Part shown: positions 6,109 through 7,147 of the stretch, one piece after another
Layout of the letters: every line of letters starts with the position of its first letter
How positions within the stretch are numbered: position 1 is the stretch's first letter
Origin: Candidatus Gastranaerophilales bacterium
Lineage (GTDB): Bacteria > Cyanobacteriota > Vampirovibrionia > Gastranaerophilales > Gastranaerophilaceae
Assembly (NCBI GenBank): GCA_905235825.1
Contig: CAJONH010000061.1
Span: 1-7,147 of the forward strand
Direction: 5' to 3'
DNA length: 7,147 bases
Made by a program: the position numbers and the translations under genes
Notes under the pieces: generated by a model
Told to the model about the DNA's origin: nothing
Seen by the model: the letters and a program-made list of their open reading frames with translations, nothing else
Database searches by the model: none

Positions 6109-6618
6109 TTATGCTATACCTGCATATTTCGGTGTTGCATTTTGAATTGCCCGACCTTCAGCTTGTTCTATTGCTTGCAGCTGATTTTGAGCAGCAGTTA
6201 ATTTTGTTTCAAGTCTTTTTTGCTGTAATTCCAATTTGTTTTCCTCTGCTGTCAGCTTCCTTGACTGTACTTTTGCATATTCACTTCCCAGAGATTCATC
6301 AAGAAGCTGAGCAATTGCGGCGGCATCCTGTTCTGAATATTCTTTTCCTGTTAAAAAGCCTCCGATTGCACTTACTGCATTTCCTGCACCTTCTTCACTT
6401 TGTTTGAATGCTTCACTACCTTCTATAAAGCCCATATAGTTATTAAAATTCATTGGATCAGATGCTAATTCATCGACTGTGATTTTACCGTCCGAAATAT
6501 TGGCAGCTAAAGTCATTAAATTTTGTTTTTCCATGCAAATTTGGTCTAATTGTCTGTTAATTTCACTAATCATGTGACAATAATAAATTTTACGACACGT
6601 AAATAATGAATACCCCAT
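6109..6618 (-). CDS. coiled-coil protein of unknown function
   Basis: The product is 169 residues, without signal peptide or membrane segment. Residues 1-16 are basic and aromatic with two Cys (MGYSLFTCRKIYYCHM). A helical stretch follows (ISEINRQLDQICMEKQNLMT, then LAANISDGKITVDELAS). A Gly/Ala-rich central part (GAGNAVSAIGGFLTG) precedes residues 96-155, which are strongly helical and heptad-like and probably a coiled coil (QQKRLETKLTAAQNQLQAIE). The start at 6618 is preferred because GGTAGG/AAAGG lies about seven bases upstream; Met16 has no Shine-Dalgarno sequence. The pattern of short helical N-terminus plus C-terminal coiled coil recalls secretion-needle, chaperone or filament-associated proteins, but I cannot name a family. 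It may be a lineage-specific family. It has its own terminator and a long upstream region, so it is probably transcribed alone. Confidence 0.8.
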   Translation of the reverse strand: MGYSLFTCRKIYYCHMISEINRQLDQICMEKQNLMTLAANISDGKITVDELASDPMNFNNYMGFIEGSEAFKQSEEGAGNAVSAIGGFLTGKEYSEQDAAAIAQLLDESLGSEYAKVQSRKLTAEENKLELQQKRLETKLTAAQNQLQAIEQAEGRAIQNATPKYAGIA

Positions 6619-6625
6619 AAGTATA

Positions 6626-6635
6626 CCTACCTTTT
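6626..6635 (-). promoter_or_regulatory. Shine-Dalgarno fixing the start at 6618
   Basis: AAAAGGTAGG on the minus strand ends seven bases before ATG 6616-6618. The alternative in-frame ATG at 6571-6573 is preceded by an A/T/C-rich sequence with no ribosome-binding match, so the longer form is favoured. Confidence 0.5.
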
Positions 6636-6858
6636 CTACCTTATAAATTAACTAACACATACCTTTTTAAACAAACCTGCTTATTGCGAATTATGTTTTC
6701 GCTTCTCAAATAGGATTGCTTACTTTGTTATAAGAATTAATCTTACGACTTGTTATTATTAAGCCCTTACCTGCTCAAAACTGTCTGAACTACCTTAAAG
6801 TCTTTAAATTACCCTTACACCTTTATAAAAACATTTTAAAAATCAAAATTGCGTTAAA

Positions 6859-6936
6859 TTACTTTTTTAGTTTTTTTATGTTCAATATTGCCGAAATGCC
6901 TGTTAATATTGAATTTAATATCTTTGTAATTTTCAT
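6859..6936 (-). CDS. possible 25-residue cationic amphipathic peptide
   Basis: On the minus strand an ATG at 6934-6936 opens 25 codons ending at TAA 6859-6861. The peptide starts MKITKILNSILTG and ends NIKKLKK. It has six Lys and no acidic residue. Hydrophobic residues stand at 3, 6, 7, 10, 11, 14, 17, 18, the three-to-four spacing of an amphipathic helix, followed by a basic tail. Such peptides are known as membrane-active toxins, modulins or leader peptides. Against it, there is no Shine-Dalgarno sequence, and Ile, Lys, Asn and Leu are the residues AT-rich noncoding DNA yields by chance. An inverted repeat lies inside the ORF. I list it as a possibility only. Confidence 0.22.
   Translation of the reverse strand: MKITKILNSILTGISAILNIKKLKK
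6881..6913. repeat. perfect 9-bp inverted repeat with 15-base spacer
   Basis: TTCAATATT at 6881-6889 and AATATTGAA at 6905-6913 are perfect reverse complements around a GC-richer spacer (GCCGAAATGCC and four more bases). The arms are AT-rich, so as an RNA hairpin it would be weak, and no clean T tract follows on either strand. It could be an operator-type dyad or a chance match. Confidence 0.45.
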
Positions 6937-7059
6937 TTTTATGTAAAAATTATTTTTGCATGATATTTTTTATATTTATTTATTATATACAGTTATTTTA
7001 TAATATGTTTCACAAAACTTTACATTAATACACATTTATACTATATATCAAAAGAAAGT

Positions 7060-7088
7060 AAATAAAAAGGAGGAATAGAAATTCCTCC
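7060..7088 (-). terminator. intrinsic terminator of a gene entering from the right
   Basis: On the minus strand the 8-bp stem GGAGGAAT / ATTCCTCC with a four-base loop is followed by TTTTTATTTAC. The + strand side has no T run. It therefore ends a minus-strand transcript coming from beyond the right edge, and it lies 27 bases after the stop codon of the open frame at 7115-7147. Confidence 0.8.
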
Positions 7089-7114
7089 GAAGAAATACGA
7101 AAAAAGGATAAAAT

Positions 7115-7147
7115 TTAAATTTTGTTTTCAACCATAGAAACCATATA
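7115..7147 (-). CDS. last codons of a minus-strand gene cut by the window edge
   Basis: A minus-strand frame enters at the right edge and reads YMVSMVENKI before TAA at 7115-7117. Only ten codons are visible, so nothing can be said about function. The reason to believe it is context: a clear minus-strand terminator starts 27 bases after this stop, as expected at a gene's 3' end. Another frame is also open over this short distance, so the frame choice is not certain. Confidence 0.35.
   Translation of the reverse strand, partial: YMVSMVENKI

Larger units (their letters stand above)
6619..7068. other. gene-poor intergenic region, likely minus-strand leader
   Basis: These 450 bases hold no ORF of normal size on either strand. 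The half nearest the coiled-coil gene (about 6620-6830) is rich in AGGT on the minus strand, with ACCT on the + strand at 6624, 6629, 6639, 6661, 6675, 6769, 6792 and 6818. The septamer ACCTGCT occurs at both 6675-6681 and 6769-6775. A small hairpin GCGAA / TTCGC (6686-6702) and a weak TAAGA / TCTTA dyad (about 6731-6745) lie inside. The outer part (about 6840-7068) is very AT-rich and holds the 25-codon ORF and the inverted repeat listed separately. No known riboswitch or RNA gene is recognisable. An unusually long 5' leader of the coiled-coil gene is my inference. Confidence 0.4.

Noticed and set aside
6111..6407. 98-codon + strand ORF, Leu/His-rich
   Set aside because: It is the antisense of the coiled-coil gene; the Leu/His composition comes from reading the complement of Gln/Glu/Lys codons.
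6571..6573. Internal ATG (Met16) as the true start of the coiled-coil protein
   Set aside because: No ribosome-binding sequence precedes it, whereas the upstream ATG at 6618 has a well-spaced AAAGGTAGG. It remains a minor possibility because residues 1-15 look unlike the rest.
6878..6946. 22-codon + strand ORF (MFNIAEMPVNIEF...) opposite the small peptide ORF
   Set aside because: No Shine-Dalgarno sequence, ordinary AT-rich composition, and it overlaps the inverted repeat; nothing supports translation.
7067..7073. Strong AAGGAGG Shine-Dalgarno-like sequence on the + strand
   Set aside because: It is one arm of the minus-strand terminator hairpin, and no ATG, GTG or TTG with an open frame follows at ribosome-binding distance.
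1..7147. CRISPR array, tRNA or rRNA genes, insertion sequences, prophage or attachment sites
   Set aside because: No regularly spaced direct repeats, cloverleaf-like segments, rRNA-conserved stretches, transposase or integrase motifs, or flanking duplications are visible.

Overview
The window is AT-rich chromosomal DNA dominated by housekeeping genes. The proteins have a cyanobacterial flavour. The S5 core reads IQVRRVTKVVKGGKKLSF, and SecY has LQKEEGEAGRRK in its first cytoplasmic region and NPGGVMPIIFA later. Yet there is a gene for ribosomal protein L30, which I recall being absent from photosynthetic Cyanobacteria, and the base composition is low-GC. My best inference is a non-photosynthetic relative of Cyanobacteria (Vampirovibrionia/Melainabacteria, for example gut Gastranaerophilales). 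A 16S or marker-gene search would be needed to confirm this.

Left part (1-588, + strand): the 3' end of a TupA-like ATP-grasp gene abuts a 92-residue, six-cysteine protein gene of unknown function with a good Shine-Dalgarno sequence. The pair closes with a strong intrinsic terminator. The pairing of a ligase-fold enzyme with a short Cys-rich product is the most speculative but most intriguing unit here.

Middle (587-4420): a minus-strand gene for the DNA polymerase III delta' clamp-loader subunit (holB) has an unusual insertion in its ATPase-like domain. It diverges from the ribosomal/secretion block rpsE-rpmD-rplO-secY on the + strand. This block is the distal half of the classical spc operon, but here it starts directly at rpsE, without rplR upstream, and stops at secY, without adk/map/infA downstream. 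A bidirectional terminator lies between secY and the convergent purH.

Right part (4440-7147): purH (minus strand) encodes the bifunctional enzyme for the last two steps of IMP synthesis and appears to be transcribed alone. Upstream of it, also on the minus strand and separated by its own terminator, is a 169-residue coiled-coil protein of unknown function. That gene is preceded by about 450 bases without a convincing gene. This stretch contains a run of AGGT-rich motifs, a perfect 9-bp inverted repeat, and a possible 25-codon ORF for a lysine-rich amphipathic peptide. A minus-strand terminator near 7069-7088 and a short open frame entering from the right edge suggest the next gene also lies on the minus strand.

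I see no tRNA, rRNA, CRISPR array, insertion sequence or attachment site. No complete novel system is demonstrated; the candidates are graded in the findings.
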